64,000 bases of DNA from Prevotella multiformis DSM 16608 (GTDB lineage: Bacteria > Bacteroidota > Bacteroidia > Bacteroidales > Bacteroidaceae). The first letter of the stretch is position 1, and every line of letters begins with the position of its first letter. The DNA lies in contig NZ_GL872283.1 in NCBI RefSeq assembly GCF_000191065.1, forward strand, positions 1,411,387-1,475,386, written 5' to 3'. The translations under genes were made by a program, and so were the position numbers. The notes beneath the pieces are model-generated. The model was not told where the DNA came from, did no database searches, and saw only the letters and a list, made by a program, of their open reading frames with translations. Below are positions 37,885 through 49,256 of this stretch, in pieces.

Positions 37885-38418
37885 TCAGTCGAAGTAGGGA
37901 TATAATTCTTTAAATCCTTCGACAATGTCCTTGATGAGACCAGGGTTCGCCGACAGTTCCTTCTTGTTTATCAACAGATAGGTACTTTTCTCTATGTTGA
38001 CTAAATGTTCATACTCGCCCGGACCGAACAGCGTAAGTGTATATCTTCTGTAGACACGGAATCTGCTGGTATTTTCCTCCGGCTCATCCACTCTGTTCGC
38101 ACCGATGAAACCAAAGGAAGCCCGCGGGTCTTTCTTGGCAGTCTCGGCCATGATCGCCATGCAGGTGTAAATACATTCTCTCGGTTCATTGAGCCCGGTC
38201 ATCAGATTATACCGCTTGCTGCTGTCCCGATGTGCCTTCAGGTGGAACTTGACAGCATAGAGGTGATGCTCATATACCTCTACCCACACCCAATAAGTCT
38301 GGTGGCTTTTCGGGGACTTGAAAGAATAGAGATATTTATAAAGCAAAAAGCCCTGGGGTCCATCCCAAGGCTCTGTCACTTTCTTTACAAATCGATATGG
38401 ATAATGCTTTATTTCCAT
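37885..38418 (-). CDS. Conserved protein of unknown function
   Basis: The 177-residue soluble protein has many aromatic residues (YPYRFVKKVTEPWDGPQGF, YWVWVEVYEHHLYAVKFHLK) and no signal peptide or membrane span. I do not recognise the family. It starts 11 bp after the stop of the small upstream gene and is likely co-transcribed with it. Confidence 0.75.
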   Translation of the reverse strand: MEIKHYPYRFVKKVTEPWDGPQGFLLYKYLYSFKSPKSHQTYWVWVEVYEHHLYAVKFHLKAHRDSSKRYNLMTGLNEPRECIYTCMAIMAETAKKDPRASFGFIGANRVDEPEENTSRFRVYRRYTLTLFGPGEYEHLVNIEKSTYLLINKKELSANPGLIKDIVEGFKELYPYFD

Positions 38419-38429
38419 TCTTCTGCCCT

Positions 38430-38636
38430 TTATTGGATGAGATAGGGATAAACATCTATTTTCTCTCGTTTCGCTTCTTCCTCCGGGACACGTATGAAGC
38501 CTTCTCCGCTGAAGAGAATCCGCTTGTCAGCATCCGAGAGGTAAGCTGCTATGCGCTGTTTATACTCTTTCGTTTTCTGGGCTTGATAGACTCTGCGTCT
38601 GGCCCTTAACTCCTGTATCTTACTCATTGTTCCCAT
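38430..38636 (-). CDS. Small basic protein of unknown function
   Basis: With the ATG at 38636 the product has 68 residues and begins MGTMSKIQELRARRRVYQAQ, a basic helix, then an acidic C-terminal half (GFIRVPEEEAKREKIDVYPY). The longer frame back to 38717 would overlap the promoter at 38658-38689, so the short start is preferred; ATG at 38627 is also possible. It pairs with the downstream unknown gene. Confidence 0.65.
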   Translation of the reverse strand: MGTMSKIQELRARRRVYQAQKTKEYKQRIAAYLSDADKRILFSGEGFIRVPEEEAKREKIDVYPYLIQ

Positions 38637-38657
38637 AAGCTCATTCTTTATCTGCTG

Positions 38658-38689
38658 CAAATATATGAATATTAGTTGATAATCCCAAA
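38658..38689 (-). promoter_or_regulatory. Promoter of the two-gene unknown operon
   Basis: TTTG (38686-38689), 20 bp, TATATTTG (38665-38658) on the minus strand, both matching consensus. It fixes the start of the downstream gene at 38636 or 38627. Confidence 0.75.
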
Positions 38690-38906
38690 TGTTTGGAGAC
38701 TTTATTCCCGGAAGCATTGAGACCGCCAGGGCCGTGTTTCCACGCCGAGCTGACCCAGCAGGCGGCCGTCAGCCGGACAACGCGTCACCGCATCCGCTTT
38801 TCCCTGACAGGCCGGTTTGTCAGACGGAGTTGGCAAAGCCCTTCCTTTTTTATATTTAATAACACATTTATCACGGTATATTCTTCTCGCATGGTCTTTT
38901 TTTTCG

Positions 38907-38914
38907 TAACTTTG
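38907..38914 (+). promoter_or_regulatory. -7 promoter element of mdh
   Basis: TAACTTTG lies 47 bp before the mdh ATG, followed by an A/T-rich leader typical of translation starts in this phylum. No clear -33 element. The remaining gap between the two promoters (38690-38906) shows only a small CTGACA/TGTCAG hairpin. Confidence 0.6.
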
Positions 38915-38961
38915 CGGTATCGTATAAAAAGAGAATCATACTCTTAAAAAATATATTTATT

Positions 38962-39954
38962 ATGAAGTACTTAACAAACGAGAAACTCGTCATCGTCGGT
39001 GCCGGCGGCATGATCGGTTCAAACATGGTCCAGACCGCACTTACACTCGGTCTTACCCCTAACATCTGCCTGTACGACATCTATGAGCCGGGCGTTCATG
39101 GTGTGTTCGACGAGATGGAGCAGTGCGCTTTCCCGGGTGCCAACCTCTCTTACACCGTTGACCCGGCCGAGGCTTTCACCGGTGCAAAATACATCATCTC
39201 TTCCGGCGGTGCTCCGCGCAAGGAGGGCATGACCCGTGAGGACCTGCTGAAGGGCAACTGCAAAATCGCAGCTGACTTCGGTGAGAACATCAAGAAGTAC
39301 TGCCCGGACGTAAAGCACGTTGTCGTTATCTTCAACCCGGCTGATGTCACCGCATTGACGGCTCTGATCCACTCCGGTCTGAAGCCCAACCAGCTGACAT
39401 CACTCGCCGCACTCGACTCTACCCGTCTGCAGCAGGCGCTGGCTCACGAGTTCGGCGTACAGCAGGACAAGGTTACCGGCGCGCACACCTACGGTGGCCA
39501 CGGTGAGCAGATGGCAGTATTCGCTTCTCAGGTGAAGGTCGACGGCAAGCCGCTGTCAGAGATGGGGCTTTCTGCCGAGCGTTGGGAAGAAATCAAGCAC
39601 CACACCGTGCAGGGCGGTTCAAACATCATCAAGCTGCGCGGCCGCAGTTCCTTCCAGAGCCCGGCTTACAACGCTGTCAAGATGATCGAGGCTGCCATGG
39701 GCGGTGAGAAGTTCACCCTGCCAGCCGGCTGCTATGTCAACGACGAAAAGCTCGGCTTCAAGAACGTGATGATGGCCATGCCTACAACCATCGACGCTAC
39801 CGGTGTCCACTACACCGAGCCTACAGGTACGGCAGAAGAGATGGCGTCTCTCCAGGCTTCTTACGAGCACCTCTGCAAGATGCGTGAGGAAATCATCAGC
39901 CTCGACATCGTTCCGGCTGTTGCAGCGTGGAAGAAAGACAATGCCAATCTGTAA
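38962..39954 (+). CDS. mdh: Malate dehydrogenase
   Basis: The 330-residue NAD-dependent enzyme interconverts malate and oxaloacetate. The Rossmann motif GAGGMIGSNMVQ is near residue 13; the active-site loop SSGGAPRKEGMTREDLL carries the substrate Arg, and the catalytic His is in TGAHTYGGHGEQM. It follows the longer type found in Bacteroidetes. Codon use suggests high expression (Leu CTG, Gly GGT). It is single-gene, with its own promoter and a strong terminator. Confidence 0.95.
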   Translation: MKYLTNEKLVIVGAGGMIGSNMVQTALTLGLTPNICLYDIYEPGVHGVFDEMEQCAFPGANLSYTVDPAEAFTGAKYIISSGGAPRKEGMTREDLLKGNCKIAADFGENIKKYCPDVKHVVVIFNPADVTALTALIHSGLKPNQLTSLAALDSTRLQQALAHEFGVQQDKVTGAHTYGGHGEQMAVFASQVKVDGKPLSEMGLSAERWEEIKHHTVQGGSNIIKLRGRSSFQSPAYNAVKMIEAAMGGEKFTLPAGCYVNDEKLGFKNVMMAMPTTIDATGVHYTEPTGTAEEMASLQASYEHLCKMREEIISLDIVPAVAAWKKDNANL

Positions 39955-39987
39955 GACAAGCTGACGAGCTGACAGCAGGTATTATCA

Positions 39988-40030
39988 AAGAAAGGCAACC
40001 GACATTTGCAGTCGGTTGCCTTTCTTATTT
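39988..40030 (+). terminator. Intrinsic terminator of mdh
   Basis: A perfect 16-bp stem (39988-40003 with 40011-40026, core GGCAACCGAC/GTCGGTTGCC) has a 7-base loop and ends in TTTCTTATTT. It starts 33 bp past the stop. Confidence 0.93.
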
Positions 40031-40070
40031 CACTGGCATACGTGTAAAGGGTTCAAGGGTTTTCTCCCAA

Positions 40071-40146
40071 AAGCTTAGGAGCTTTTTCAAGAAAGCTTAA
40101 GAGCTTTTCAAAGAAAGCTTAAGAGCTTTTCAAATCGCTTAGGAAC
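40071..40146. repeat. 22-bp-period palindromic array (AAGCTTAAGAGCTT)
   Basis: AAGCTTAGG/AAGCTTAAG starts at 40071, 40093 and 40115, with a degenerate fourth unit near 40135 (22, 22, about 20 bp). Each unit is the near-palindrome AAAGCTTAAGAGCTTTT. It lies between the convergent mdh and methyltransferase genes. Confidence 0.9.
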
Positions 40147-40241
40147 TTTCCGAAAACAGTCTGCACGCCATTTCTGAATTACCCTCGCCCGCGTTCTGCC
40201 TGCTTTCTGCCACTGACAGAAGCCTGGCACAAGGGCTGGGA

Positions 40242-41066
40242 CTATTCTATCTCAATCCTGACAATGCGCTGGTTGAGACGGCGATAGAAATAAGGAATGT
40301 ACAGGGGCAGATGGAAAAAGAACGGGAACCGCCCTTCGTCGTAATCGCTCATAAAGTACTCCTTCCTCACGTGCAGCCGGCTGTTCCATGTCTCCATGTC
40401 CTTTGTATTGAGCAGCGACCACTTGAACTCGGCGCCCTTTCCCATCTTCCGCAGCATATCATGCTTCTTCTCGCGTCCGACAAACATAAAGGAAAGCATA
40501 TCAAACAGCACGGTGGCTGACGGCAGCTTGTCGCAGATGTTGCGGAACAGTGCCTGCACCTTTTCCTCCGGGAAATACATCAGCACACCTTCGAGGATAA
40601 TCAGGACGAGCCTGCCATACGAGCTTACCTTGTCCAGCCAGTCGGTCTCGAACATGGATTCAGACAGACAGGTGTTGCGGTCTGTCTCTGTGAGGAAGCG
40701 GCGGCGCAGGTCGATAGCCTCCGGGAGGTCGAGGTCGAACCAGTGTGTCACCTCCGGCCGTCCCAGTCGCTCGTACCGTGCATCCAGCCCCGCCCCCAGC
40801 TGTATCACCACAGCATCGGGATGGCGGGCAAGGAACTGCCGGGCCTCATTGTCAATCAGCTTGGCACGGATGCAGCAGCCCAGTTGCGAGAACTTTACAT
40901 TATTGAACTTCGAGAAGTCATAGTCAATCTGTCCGATAATCTCCTTTGCTTTCTCGTCACGCAGCAAAGGATCGGGACGGTCGGTCTCCACAGCCTTCGC
41001 CCACAGCGTGGTAAGCATCGTCTCGGGAATCTCCGTCAGAGTGGATTTAATCTTTTCCATCAGCAT
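40242..41066 (-). CDS. SAM-dependent methyltransferase, LCMT/PPM-like
   Basis: The 274-residue protein has the leucine carboxyl methyltransferase pattern: RAKLIDNEARQFLARHPD, VIQLGAGLDARYERLG (SAM-binding loop with Asp), WFDLDLPEAIDLRR and LVLIILEGVLMYFPEE. Bacterial members often methylate small natural products or fermentation intermediates; the substrate here cannot be told. No signal peptide. It has a promoter about 190 bp upstream and no partner gene. Confidence 0.88.
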   Translation of the reverse strand: MLMEKIKSTLTEIPETMLTTLWAKAVETDRPDPLLRDEKAKEIIGQIDYDFSKFNNVKFSQLGCCIRAKLIDNEARQFLARHPDAVVIQLGAGLDARYERLGRPEVTHWFDLDLPEAIDLRRRFLTETDRNTCLSESMFETDWLDKVSSYGRLVLIILEGVLMYFPEEKVQALFRNICDKLPSATVLFDMLSFMFVGREKKHDMLRKMGKGAEFKWSLLNTKDMETWNSRLHVRKEYFMSDYDEGRFPFFFHLPLYIPYFYRRLNQRIVRIEIE

Positions 41067-41256
41067 TCATTATTAATAATTTAATGATGCCCTGTCCGCT
41101 CCATAAATACAGACCTCTTATACTGGTATTACACAGCAGTACAGGGCTTCATCTTTTATTTTACAGTTATTCAGTCAGAAGTGGCCTCGTGTATATGATT
41201 CGTTATGATGAAGACAATCATTGACAAACGGATAATGCCTGTCAAAGTCGTTGGTG

Positions 41257-41288
41257 CAAAGATAGGGAATAACCAGAAGCCGGACAAT
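41257..41288 (-). promoter_or_regulatory. Promoter of the methyltransferase gene
   Basis: ATTG (41285-41288), 20 bp, TATCTTTG (41264-41257) on the minus strand. The about 190-nt leader contains a weak GCCCTGT/ACAGGGC pairing (41089-41095 with 41141-41147). The rest of the 41067-41480 gap shows nothing else besides the opposite-strand promoter at 41448. Confidence 0.65.
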
Positions 41289-41447
41289 ACCTAAAAATCG
41301 GTAAATAGACATTTGCGACAGCATTTCCTTTGCATTGAGACAGAGAAAAACCGACGTCTTGCCGCTACACAGATTGACAGACAGAAACATCTGCATAGCC
41401 CCGAAGAAAGCAATGCGCTGCCTGTGCCATGTTCCAAATAATTTATA

Positions 41448-41455
41448 TATCTTTG
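41448..41455 (+). promoter_or_regulatory. -7 promoter element of the acetyltransferase gene
   Basis: TATCTTTG on the plus strand, 25 bp before the ATG at 41481. The -33 region has no clear TTTG. Confidence 0.55.
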
Positions 41456-41480
41456 CAGCATAAGCAAAGTTTTTGGCAAG

Positions 41481-41939
41481 ATGACAGATATTAGAATTGA
41501 AAAGGGAATCAAAAAAGACAATGCCTTGCTTTTATGTGAATGGTCTAATGAACAGGGGGAAGCGTTTCAGGAGCAATGGGCGGGCTCCAAGATCCCTTAC
41601 CCGCTGGATTATGGCAAAATAAAAGAACTGGAGTATGTGTTTTCGATATTCAACCAGGGGGAATTTATCGGAATGATACAGGAAGTACGAATTGACAAGG
41701 ACAACATACACATTGGCCGGTTTATCATAAATCCCCGGAAAACAGGGTCGGGCCTGGGGACAGAGGCATTGAAGAGATTCGTAGACCTCATCTTTGAGAA
41801 TGACAGTATTAAAAGCATTACCCTTACGGTTTTCGCCTTCAACCAAAACGCAAAGAGAATTTACGAGAAACTTGGATTTGAAATCAATGAGGTAATTGAG
41901 ACGCCGAGACTGAAATACAAGATGAAGAAACACAGATGA
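41481..41939 (+). CDS. GNAT family N-acetyltransferase
   Basis: The 152-residue protein has the GNAT fold: IGMIQEVRIDKDNIHIGRFI as strands 3-4, then the acetyl-CoA pyrophosphate-binding turn RKTGSGLGTEALKRFVDLIF, and the FAFNQNAKRIYEKLGFEINE helix-strand near the end. Acceptor unknown; it resembles the RimJ/aminoglycoside-type proteins generally. It is a single gene, transcribed away from the methyltransferase. Confidence 0.88.
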   Translation: MTDIRIEKGIKKDNALLLCEWSNEQGEAFQEQWAGSKIPYPLDYGKIKELEYVFSIFNQGEFIGMIQEVRIDKDNIHIGRFIINPRKTGSGLGTEALKRFVDLIFENDSIKSITLTVFAFNQNAKRIYEKLGFEINEVIETPRLKYKMKKHR

Positions 41940-42533
41940 ATCCGAGTTTACCTGACTCCATACAACAAAGTAGTTTGAGAGGCAGTACCTATCCGGTAGA
42001 CATTTCCCATGCAGGTCAGTCGTCAGCATCCCACTATACATCATGACGACAGGAATGAAGCGACCTTTCCCTGCGAATGTGCTGATGCCCGTCACGTGTG
42101 GATTTGTCGGTAAACACCAGTCGTGTTGACGGCCCGAACCTTGCCAATATATTGCCAGGATGGGAGCAACCTGTGGATAGAAAAGAGTTGTGTCGGGGAG
42201 AATTTATCTGATCAAGAGGCTTGTTTTTCCAAGAACAATGCAGAATTGTCTGTTTAAAGGAGATTACACATAGGGGATCATGCTGTTTTAGTTTTATCGG
42301 ACAGCATTATTAAAAAACAACTCATCAATTTACAAGATAAAATCAGCACTTGATGCAGGTCTGTCCCTGACAACATTCAGTCTGTAGGGAAAAGTCGGAT
42401 CAGAAACAAAAGAAAGCCTATTTCTCTACTCACAAACGAGTTTTGAAATGGGCTTTCTTATCGGGGAGCCTCAAACTGTAAGACTCTCAAAAAGGCATTT
42501 GTTTTTTGCACACTCTCATGGAGAGGCGAAACT
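41940..42533. other. 594-bp gap with a dispersed intergenic element copy
   Basis: About 41985-42135 resembles 10640-10830: shared blocks include CATTTCCCAT, CTATA(TA)CATCAT and GGTAAACACCA, in the same order and spacing. The trpS terminator occupies 42407-42458. Between them no coding frame is supported; a 7-bp ATGCTGT/ACAGCAT pairing lies near 42280-42306. Confidence 0.6.
42407..42458 (-). terminator. Intrinsic terminator of the gltX-trpS operon
   Basis: On the minus strand a 14-bp stem with one wobble pair (42445-42458 with 42411-42424, AGAAAGCC core) is followed by TTTTGTTTCTG. It lies 75 bp past trpS. Confidence 0.85.
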
Positions 42534-44157
<1,624 letters not shown>

Positions 44158-44161
<4 letters not shown>

Positions 44162-45393
44162 AACTTTACGTTGCTTAGAATTTTCTTTGTTGCACCGGCC
44201 AGTCCCTTGACGTAAGCACCGGCCATATTACCGCAAGCCATGCGATATTCTTCGTCATCGGCAAGGCGATCCATCTCCAGCGTAAACGTAGCAAGATCGC
44301 ATACCTCCAAGCCTCCGCCGTCGTGCAAGAGTCCCTGCGCCTCGGCAAAGTGCTTGTTATTAGGACCGAACAGAACCGGCATACCCCATACGGCTGCTTC
44401 GAGCACGTTATGGATGCCGACGCCGAATCCACCGCCGACATAGGCGACATCGCCATAGTGATAGATGGAAGAGAGAAGTCCGAAGCAATCAATGACCAGC
44501 ACATCGGCATCAGCAACGTTCTCTTCCGTCGCCTGTGTATAGCGCACCACCTTCTTATCCTTAATCAGTGCAAGGATGAATTTCAGGTGATCCTCCCCGA
44601 TGACATGCGGCGCGACAATGAGTTTCCAGTCCTTGTGTCCGTTGAAGTATCCGAGGAATATCTCCTCGTCAGGCTGCCAAGAAGAACCAGCCACAAAGAC
44701 TTTCTTACGGTCGGCAGTATCAGCTCCAACGAATTTCTCCACCAATGGCAGCTGTCTGCTGGCTTCTCTGATCTGCAGAACCCTGTCGAAACGTGTGTCC
44801 CCCACCACCATGGCATCGTGAATACCTATCTTGTCCAGAAGCTGCTTACTCACTTCGTTCTGTACAAAGAAGCGTGTAAAACACTTCAGCACACGTCCGT
44901 AGCTCCGTCCGTACCATCTGAAAAAGACCTGGTCGGGACGGAAGATACTCGACACGCTATAGGTGGGAATGCCCCGGTGTTGCAGGATATGGAGGTAGTT
45001 GTACCAGAACTCGTACTTGATGAAAAAAGCCATTACCGGCCGTACGGCACGCAGGAACTTCCTTGCATTCCCCACCGTATCAATCGGAAGATAAGTGATG
45101 ATGTCAGCACCGGCATAGTGTTTCCTCACCTCATAGCCTGAAGGCGAGAAGAACGTGAGCAGAATCCTGTACTGCGGACAGTCCCGCCGTATCTGCTCCA
45201 TCAACGGACGACCCTGCTCGAACTCACCCAGTGAAGCAGCATGGAACCAGATGTACCGTGCATCCGGATCCACTTTCTCCTGTAATGTCCTTACAGCCTC
45301 CCGTTCGCCCCGCCACATCCTGCGCAGTTTCTCATTGAAGCGACTGCCGACGGCAATACCGAACTGGATGGCATACATTATTATATCATACAT
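44158..45393 (-). CDS. waaA: 3-deoxy-D-manno-octulosonic acid transferase
   Basis: The 411-residue GT30 enzyme adds Kdo to lipid A precursor at the inner membrane. Diagnostic parts are IWFHAASLGEFEQGRPL near residue 48, TFFSPSGYEVRKHYAGAD, and FVAGSSWQPDEE in the C-terminal domain, with GGGFGVGIHNVLEAAVWGMP as the nucleotide-sugar site. The N-terminal hydrophobic helix anchors it. It lies 32 bp after gltX and overlaps the zinc-ribbon gene by 4 bases. Confidence 0.96.
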
Positions 45394-45425
45394 ATTCGGC
45401 TTGTTTTATTTAGCCTTCAAACTTT

Positions 45426-46943
45426 TCATCCAAGTACTTCAATTGCCTTGCGCATTCGTTTCAAGGTCTCCTCCTTCCCGAGGAAAGCGGAGATGTCGAA
45501 CATACCCGGCCCCTTGCCGATGCCGACGAGCGTGAGCCGAAAGGCATTCATGATGTCACCGAGCTTATAGCCCTTGTCCTCCACCCACTTCATGACGACA
45601 GCCTCCTGCCCTTCAACAGAGAAATCTTCTATTCCCTCGAGCACTGCCGCCAGTTCGGTCATCTGCTGTGCCGAATATTCCTTCCACCGCTTCTTGACGG
45701 TTTTCTCGTCGTAGCTTGTCGGGGCAATGAAGAAGAAAGAGCAGAGCTCCCACAGCTCCTTCACAAAGCTGACACGATCCTTCATCATGTGAACGACCTG
45801 CTTCACCTGATCCATCGTGGCCTCGACACCATTGTTGGCAACAATGGGAGCGAAGAGTCCGGCTATTTCATCATCACTCTTGCGGAGGATATACTCATGG
45901 TTGAACCACATTCCTTTCTTATAGTCGAACTTGGCTCCGCTCTTTGAACATTTCGTGATGTCAAAAGCCTGTACAAGCTCATCGAGCGAGAAGATCTCCT
46001 GTTCCGTACCAGGATTCCAGCCCAGCAACGCCAGGAAGTTGACCACCGCCTCGGGAAAGTAGCCGCTCTCACGATAGCCGGAGCTGACCTCTCCGGTCTT
46101 AGGATCGTGCCATTCCAACGGGAAGACCGGAAAGCCGAGACGGTCGCCGTCCCGCTTGCTGAGCTTGCCCTTGCCCTCCGGCTTCAGTAACAGAGGCAGA
46201 TGGGCAAAACGCGGCATGCTGTCTTCCCAGCCGAAAGCACGATAAAGCAAGACGTGCAGCGGCGCACTGGGCAGCCACTCCTCACCACGGATGACATGGG
46301 ATATTTCCATCAGGTGGTCGTCGACAATGTTGGCAAGATGATAGGTAGGCAGCTCGTCCGCACTCTTGTAAAGCACCTTGTCGTCCAGGATGTCACTTTT
46401 GATGCAGACATCGCCCCGAATCATGTCGTTGACATGGACTTCCTCTCCCGGCTCGACCTTGAAGCGGACAACAAACTGCTGTCCGTCGTCAATCAGACCG
46501 TCCACTTCTTCCTTCGACATCGTCAGCGAGTTGCGCATCTGCATACGTGTGTGGGCGTCATACTGGAAGTTCTGAATCTCCTTGCGTCTGGCTTCCAGCT
46601 CTTCCGGTGTGTCGAAAGCAATGTAAGCCTTGCCTGCATCCAGCAGCTGACGGACGTATTCCTTGTAAATCTCACGACGCTCACTCTGACGGTAAGGGCC
46701 GTATTCCCCACCGAAGCTGACCCCCTCGTCGAACCCGATACCCAGCCACTTGAACGAGTCAAGGATGTACTCCTCTGCTCCCGGGACGAAACGGTTGGAG
46801 TCCGTGTCTTCAATACGGAAAATCAGTTTGCCGCCATGCTGACGGGCGAAAAGGTAGTTGTACAAAGCCGTACGCACACCGCCGATATGCAAGGCACCCG
46901 TAGGACTCGGTGCAAAGCGCACCCTCACATTTCTTTCTGCCAT
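45426..46943 (-). CDS. gltX: Glutamyl-tRNA synthetase
   Basis: The 505-residue class I synthetase has the HIGH motif in [20 protein letters not shown] and the KMSKS-like [13 protein letters not shown] near residue 255. Length matches discriminating GluRS of this phylum. It opens a four-gene operon (gltX, waaA, zinc-ribbon protein, trpS) with a promoter 36 bp upstream. Confidence 0.97.
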   Translation of the reverse strand: MAERNVRVRFAPSPTGALHIGGVRTALYNYLFARQHGGKLIFRIEDTDSNRFVPGAEEYILDSFKWLGIGFDEGVSFGGEYGPYRQSERREIYKEYVRQLLDAGKAYIAFDTPEELEARRKEIQNFQYDAHTRMQMRNSLTMSKEEVDGLIDDGQQFVVRFKVEPGEEVHVNDMIRGDVCIKSDILDDKVLYKSADELPTYHLANIVDDHLMEISHVIRGEEWLPSAPLHVLLYRAFGWEDSMPRFAHLPLLLKPEGKGKLSKRDGDRLGFPVFPLEWHDPKTGEVSSGYRESGYFPEAVVNFLALLGWNPGTEQEIFSLDELVQAFDITKCSKSGAKFDYKKGMWFNHEYILRKSDDEIAGLFAPIVANNGVEATMDQVKQVVHMMKDRVSFVKELWELCSFFFIAPTSYDEKTVKKRWKEYSAQQMTELAAVLEGIEDFSVEGQEAVVMKWVEDKGYKLGDIMNAFRLTLVGIGKGPGMFDISAFLGKEETLKRMRKAIEVLG

Positions 46944-46978
46944 TGTCTTGATGAAAGTCTTAAATATTATTTTCCCTG

Positions 46979-46986
46979 CAAAATTA
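46979..46986 (-). promoter_or_regulatory. -7 promoter element of gltX
   Basis: TAATTTTG on the minus strand, 36 bp before the start codon. A divergent promoter for the 7TM-HD gene lies just beyond it. The -33 element is not clear. Confidence 0.55.
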
Positions 46987-46995
46987 ATGTTTTTT

Positions 46996-47027
46996 TTTGA
47001 CTATACGCCATATTTTTAGTATTTTCG
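46996..47027 (+). promoter_or_regulatory. Promoter of the 7TM-HD gene
   Basis: TTTG (46996-46999), 20 bp, then TATTTTCG (47020-47027), one mismatch to the -7 consensus. It gives a leader of about 65 nt. Confidence 0.5.
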
Positions 47028-47096
47028 CAAGTTGTTAGCATATTGCCTCATCAAGGCCGGACAGGTCGTCTGGACATTCACGAAACGAAGACAATA

Positions 47097-49148
47097 ATGA
47101 TTAGATTCAGAAACATCAGCCATCACTATTGGCGCAACATGATTTCGAGGACGGCACTGGTCATCGTGACCGTGGTGCTGATCGTGCTTTTCCTTCCCCG
47201 CACAAGGGGCAAGCTCTTCCACTATGACGAGGGCAAACCCTGGATGTACGGGCAGCTGATAGCCAAATTCGACTTCCCCATCTTCAAGACCGAAGAGGCT
47301 TTGAAGGCGGAGCGCGACTCGATGATGAAGCATTTCCAACCATACTTCAACATCAGCCCGACGGTCGAGAAGAAGAATATCGACGAGTTCAGACACGCAT
47401 ACAGAAGCGGCATCCCGGGACTGCCGCAGGAATATGTCGAAGTGATTGCACGCCGGCTGCACGAGGTCTACGAAGCCGGCATCATCGACCCGCAGCAGTA
47501 TTCCACGCTGGTCAAGGACAGCGACAACCTCATACGGGTGGTGACGGGGAAACAGGCGGTCAGCGTGCCCATCAGCAAGACTTTCTCCACGCTCGGCGCC
47601 TACGAACATCTTTTCATGGATCCGTTACTCGGACCGAAACGCTCGGTGCTGCAGCAATGCAACCTGAATGAATACATCGAGCCCAATCTCGTCTACGACA
47701 AGGACCGCAGCGAGACGGAGATGAACGATATGCTCAGCCTCATCCCGCAAGCCTCGGGCATGGTGCTGGAAGGGCAGCGCATCATCGACCGCGGCGACAT
47801 CGTCGATGCCAAGACCTACCGTGTACTCAACTCCTTCGAGCAGGCTATGGAGAAACGCAATGCAACCGAAGCCGAGATAACCTCTACGCTCATCGGGCAG
47901 AGTCTCTACGTGCTTATCCTCATCGGGCTGTTCACCCTGTATCTGGCGCTTTTCCGCAAGGACTACTTCGACAAGCCGCGTTCCATCTCCCTGCTCTATG
48001 TGATGATCGTCATCTTCCCGATCCTCACATCGCTGATGATGGAGCACAACATCCTGAGCGTCTACATCCTGCCGTTCTCCATGGCGGCGATTTTCTTCCG
48101 GGTGTTCATGGACTCACGGACGGCTTTCATCGGTCATGCGACAATGGTGCTCATCAGTGCCGTTGCCGTGAAATACCAGTACGAGTTCATCATCGTGCAG
48201 CTTGTAGCCGGCCTCGTGGCCATCTATTCCCTGCGTGAGCTGTCGAAACGAAGTCAGATCTTTCTCACGGCCATCCTCGTCACGATCGGGTCAGCAGCCG
48301 TCTATTTCTCGCTCCAGCTCATCCAGGCCGACGACCTTTCGAAGCTCGACCAGACCATGTACTATCACTTTGCCGTCAACGGCTTCTTCCTCCTCTTCAC
48401 CTATCCGCTGATGCTGGTGATCGAGAAGACCTTCGGATTCGTCTCGACGGTGACGATGTTCGAGCTGTCGAATACGAACAACGAGCTGCTGCGCCGGCTC
48501 AGCGAGGTCGCCCCGGGAACTTTCCAGCACTCCATCACGGTGGGAAACCTTGCCACGGAAATAGCCAACAGAATCGGTGCGAAGAGCCAGCTGGTGCGTA
48601 CCGGCGCACTCTATCACGACATCGGCAAGATGCTCAACCCGGCTTTCTTCACCGAAAACCAGGCTGGCGTAAACCCGCATGACAAGCTGAACGACCTGGA
48701 GAGCGCACGCATCATCATCAGTCACGTGACCGAAGGACTGAAACTTGCCGAACAATACAACCTGCCACGGGAAATCAAGGAGTTCATCACGACACATCAC
48801 GGGACCGGCCTTGCCAAATACTTCTATATCCATTACAAGAACGAGCACCCTGACGAGGAAGTCAACGAGGACCAGTTCCGTTATCCGGGACCCAACCCCT
48901 TTACCCGCGAACAGGCTATCCTCATGATGAGCGACACTGTGGAGGCCGCCTCCCGCTCTCTGCAGGAATACACCGAAGAGAGCATCAGCGAACTGGTCAA
49001 CAGACTGATTGACGGGCAGGTGGCCGACGGCAACTTCACCGACTGCCCCATCACCTTCCGCGACATTACAGCTGCAAAGAATGTACTCATCGAACGTCTC
49101 AAGGCCATGTACCACACCCGCATCCAATATCCGCAGCTGAAAGTGTAG
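47097..49148 (+). CDS. 7TM-HD family c-di-AMP phosphodiesterase (PgpH-like)
   Basis: From the ATG at 47097 the protein has 683 residues; an upstream TTG at 47043 is unlikely. It has one N-terminal span (LVIVTVVLIVLFLPR), an extracytoplasmic 7TMR-HDED domain (about 35-265), a seven-span membrane region (about 270-450) and a cytoplasmic HD domain. Metal residues are visible in FQHSITVGNLATEIA, YHDIGKMLNPAFF and TTHHGTGLAKYF. Homologues degrade cyclic di-AMP, a regulator of osmotic and cell-wall balance. It is a single gene. Confidence 0.95.
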   Translation: MIRFRNISHHYWRNMISRTALVIVTVVLIVLFLPRTRGKLFHYDEGKPWMYGQLIAKFDFPIFKTEEALKAERDSMMKHFQPYFNISPTVEKKNIDEFRHAYRSGIPGLPQEYVEVIARRLHEVYEAGIIDPQQYSTLVKDSDNLIRVVTGKQAVSVPISKTFSTLGAYEHLFMDPLLGPKRSVLQQCNLNEYIEPNLVYDKDRSETEMNDMLSLIPQASGMVLEGQRIIDRGDIVDAKTYRVLNSFEQAMEKRNATEAEITSTLIGQSLYVLILIGLFTLYLALFRKDYFDKPRSISLLYVMIVIFPILTSLMMEHNILSVYILPFSMAAIFFRVFMDSRTAFIGHATMVLISAVAVKYQYEFIIVQLVAGLVAIYSLRELSKRSQIFLTAILVTIGSAAVYFSLQLIQADDLSKLDQTMYYHFAVNGFFLLFTYPLMLVIEKTFGFVSTVTMFELSNTNNELLRRLSEVAPGTFQHSITVGNLATEIANRIGAKSQLVRTGALYHDIGKMLNPAFFTENQAGVNPHDKLNDLESARIIISHVTEGLKLAEQYNLPREIKEFITTHHGTGLAKYFYIHYKNEHPDEEVNEDQFRYPGPNPFTREQAILMMSDTVEAASRSLQEYTEESISELVNRLIDGQVADGNFTDCPITFRDITAAKNVLIERLKAMYHTRIQYPQLKV

Positions 49149-49179
49149 AGACTTTCCGGCTGCCTTCCATCTATTTTGA

Positions 49180-49234
49180 ATTATTGGTGTCCGATTGTTG
49201 TAGCATATAGAGGTTTAATCGGACAGCAATAATT
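49180..49234 (+). terminator. Long hairpin after the 7TM-HD gene
   Basis: AATTATTG-TGTCCGATT (49180-49197) pairs with AATCGGACA-CAATAATT (49217-49234) over 17 of 18 positions, with about 19 bases in the loop. No strong T-run follows, so it may block RNA decay or end transcription weakly. It begins 32 bp past the stop. Confidence 0.65.
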
Positions 49235-49256
49235 TTGAACAGCGGCCCTGGCAATG

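Noticed and set aside
41175..41396. A 73-codon minus-strand frame upstream of the methyltransferase
   Set aside because: It overlaps the consensus promoter at 41257-41288 and has no family match.
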